Positions 62,758 through 64,000 of a DNA stretch of 64,000 nt are shown piece after piece; the first letter of the stretch is position 1; every line of letters begins with the position of its first letter. The notes beneath the pieces were generated by a model. It saw only the letters and a list, made by a program, of their open reading frames with translations. It was not told the origin of the DNA and made no database searches. The position numbers and the translations under genes are program-made. Source of the stretch: DATFVA01 sp963764235 (GTDB lineage Bacteria > Bacteroidota > Ignavibacteria > Ignavibacteriales > Ignavibacteriaceae); NCBI GenBank assembly GCA_963764235.1, contig CAVXRO010000014.1:744001-808000 (forward strand), given 5' to 3'.

Positions 62758-64000
62758 CTATACCCCGGCCAGATACTCATGGACAAACTTTATTGCCATA
62801 GCACCCTCACCCACGGCCGAAGCCACCCTGTTCATTGCGCCTGCCCTTACATCGCCGGCAGAGAAGATACCCGGAATACAAGTTTCCAGCAGGTAAGGAT
62901 CGCGCTTCAACTTCCATATCTTTTTAAAATTCTGTGATTTTAGAAGATCTTTTCCTGTTTCAATGAAACCTTTGGCATCCTTGGATATATTAAGTTTAAT
63001 CCAGTCGGTTACCGGTCTTGCACCGATAAAAATAAACAGTGCAGCCGATTCCCTGGTAGTTCTTTCACCAGTCTGGGTGTTCTCAATAGTTATGCATTCG
63101 AGCGTCCGCGATCCTATAGTCTCCGTCACTATGGAGTCTGCTATTACAGAAATGTTCGTTGTCTTGTTTATCTGGTCGATAAGATAATGTGACATAGTTG
63201 AATCGAGTGAATCTCTTCTAATCACTATAAAAACTTTCTCCGCGAAACCTGAAAGATACATTGCCGCCTGTCCCGCGGAATTACCTCCTCCCACCACATA
63301 AACGTCCTTACCGCGGCATGAATGAGCCTCCGCGGTAGCGGCCCCGTAATATACTCCCGTGCCTGTCAGACTGTCTATTCCCTTTATGTCAAGAGTTCTG
63401 TAATCAACTCCAGTAGATAATACAATTGTAAGGGTTTTAATCTCTGAGCCGTTGGAAAGGGAAAGGATTTTATAATTGTCCTTCATACTTATATCTATAA
63501 CCTCGCAGGGAGAAAGGAGTTCTACTCCGAACCTGGAAGCCTGTGTAATAGCCCTGCGCGTGAGGTCGGCTCCCGAGAGTCCTGAAGGGAAGCCCAGGTA
63601 ATTCTCAATACGCGAGCTGGTGCCTGCCTGTCCTCCAGGGGCTTTTCTTTCGATCATCAGGGTTTTCAGTCCTTCTGTTCCGCCGTATACCGCCGCTGCA
63701 AGTCCTGCGGGACCAGCGCCGATTATCACTACATCGTAAAGTTCTTCGGACGCAGTTGACTTTAATCCTATCTTTCCGGCTATATCTGATTCAGAAGGCG
63801 ATTTAAGCACAGTGCCGTCCTCAAACACAACTGCAGGCAGTTCGCTGGATTCTATTTTATACGTATCCATCACTTCAGCTGCTTCGGAATTCAATTCTAT
63901 ATCAATCCATTTATAAGGAACAAGATTACCTGTAAGGAAATCTTTAATTTTATGTGAAACCGGTGACCACTGATAGCCAAGAACTTTTATCCCGGCAAGG
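62758..64000 (-). CDS. Thioredoxin reductase-like flavoprotein (5' end outside window)
   Basis: The frame stays open to the window edge; the TTG at 63894 that could start it lies inside a longer protein. Before the FAD-binding VIIGAGPAGLAAAVYGG there is a glutaredoxin-like segment (GYQWSPVSHKIKDFLTGN). The NADPH-binding site is VYVVGGGNSAGQAAMYL. The usual redox CxxC is missing; only a single Cys (AHSCRGKD) remains, as in fused regulator/TrxR-like proteins. It probably reduces a non-thioredoxin partner. The N-terminal domain type is unknown because it is cut. Confidence 0.82.
   Translation of the reverse strand, partial: LAGIKVLGYQWSPVSHKIKDFLTGNLVPYKWIDIELNSEAAEVMDTYKIESSELPAVVFEDGTVLKSPSESDIAGKIGLKSTASEELYDVVIIGAGPAGLAAAVYGGTEGLKTLMIERKAPGGQAGTSSRIENYLGFPSGLSGADLTRRAITQASRFGVELLSPCEVIDISMKDNYKILSLSNGSEIKTLTIVLSTGVDYRTLDIKGIDSLTGTGVYYGAATAEAHSCRGKDVYVVGGGNSAGQAAMYLSGFAEKVFIVIRRDSLDSTMSHYLIDQINKTTNISVIADSIVTETIGSRTLECITIENTQTGERTTRESAALFIFIGARPVTDWIKLNISKDAKGFIETGKDLLKSQNFKKIWKLKRDPYLLETCIPGIFSAGDVRAGAMNRVASAVGEGAMAIKFVHEYLAGV

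Overview
The window comes from a Gram-negative bacterium of the Bacteroidota/Chlorobiota group, most likely class Ignavibacteria. The evidence is type IX secretion genes (porU and porV next to each other), several T9SS sorting tails (one with the PFNPSTKIRYS form common in Ignavibacteria and relatives), a SusC/SusD pair, a complete-looking Lpt/Kdo operon, and a Chlorobium-style pterin pathway. GC content is moderate, and most genes sit on the minus strand in tightly packed operons. I had no database access, so all calls rest on motifs, architecture and gene order.

Layout by region. 1-4 kb: ybbR-like, tmk and a truncated S41 protease, preceded by two orphan microcompartment (BMC) shell genes. 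4-11 kb: ruvX/rsh (stringent response), upp, a CoA-disulfide-reductase-like flavoprotein and der. 11-24 kb: a secretion and surface cluster of porU, porV, an M6-like secreted protein whose zinc site is lost, a gluzincin/beta-propeller/barrel fusion and a DUF5683-like protein. 24-26 kb: peroxiredoxin, HD hydrolase, nth and ferredoxin. 25.8-27 kb: tRNA-Glu and tRNA-Gln, with repeats built from the tRNA-Gln 3' end and remnants of a decayed PD40/TPR gene. 27-31 kb: susD and susC. 31.6-33.7 kb: an NHL propeller protein and small membrane proteins. 33.8-43 kb: a seven-gene envelope operon (DUF92, a 989-residue TPR protein, a beta-barrel, an HU-SPOR fusion, ExbB, ExbD, TonB). 43-48 kb: an outer-membrane barrel, a CMD protein, a TPR protein, tRNA-Leu, and an ECF sigma/anti-sigma/Spy-like module with a second Spy-like gene divergent from it.

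48-53 kb holds phhA (phenylalanine hydroxylase), two peroxiredoxins with a rhodanese, then a 6-pyruvoyl-tetrahydropterin synthase of the biopterin type, folE and two SDRs. Together these look like tetrahydrobiopterin synthesis serving PhhA. 53-59.4 kb is a Kdo/LPS-transport operon: kdsA, an unknown gene, kdsD, lptC, an OstA-like gene, lptB and a frameshifted murB. 59.5-64 kb carries a zinc alcohol dehydrogenase behind a possible RNA switch, a SnoaL-like secreted protein, a small HTH protein, a T9SS cargo protein, a small unknown protein and a truncated thioredoxin-reductase-like flavoprotein.

The points most worth checking are the single-base frameshifts in murB and in the DUF5683-like gene, the dead M6 protease beside porUV, the orphan BMC shell protein with a long disordered tail, the pterin/PhhA cluster, the tRNA-Gln-derived repeats and the HU-SPOR envelope operon.
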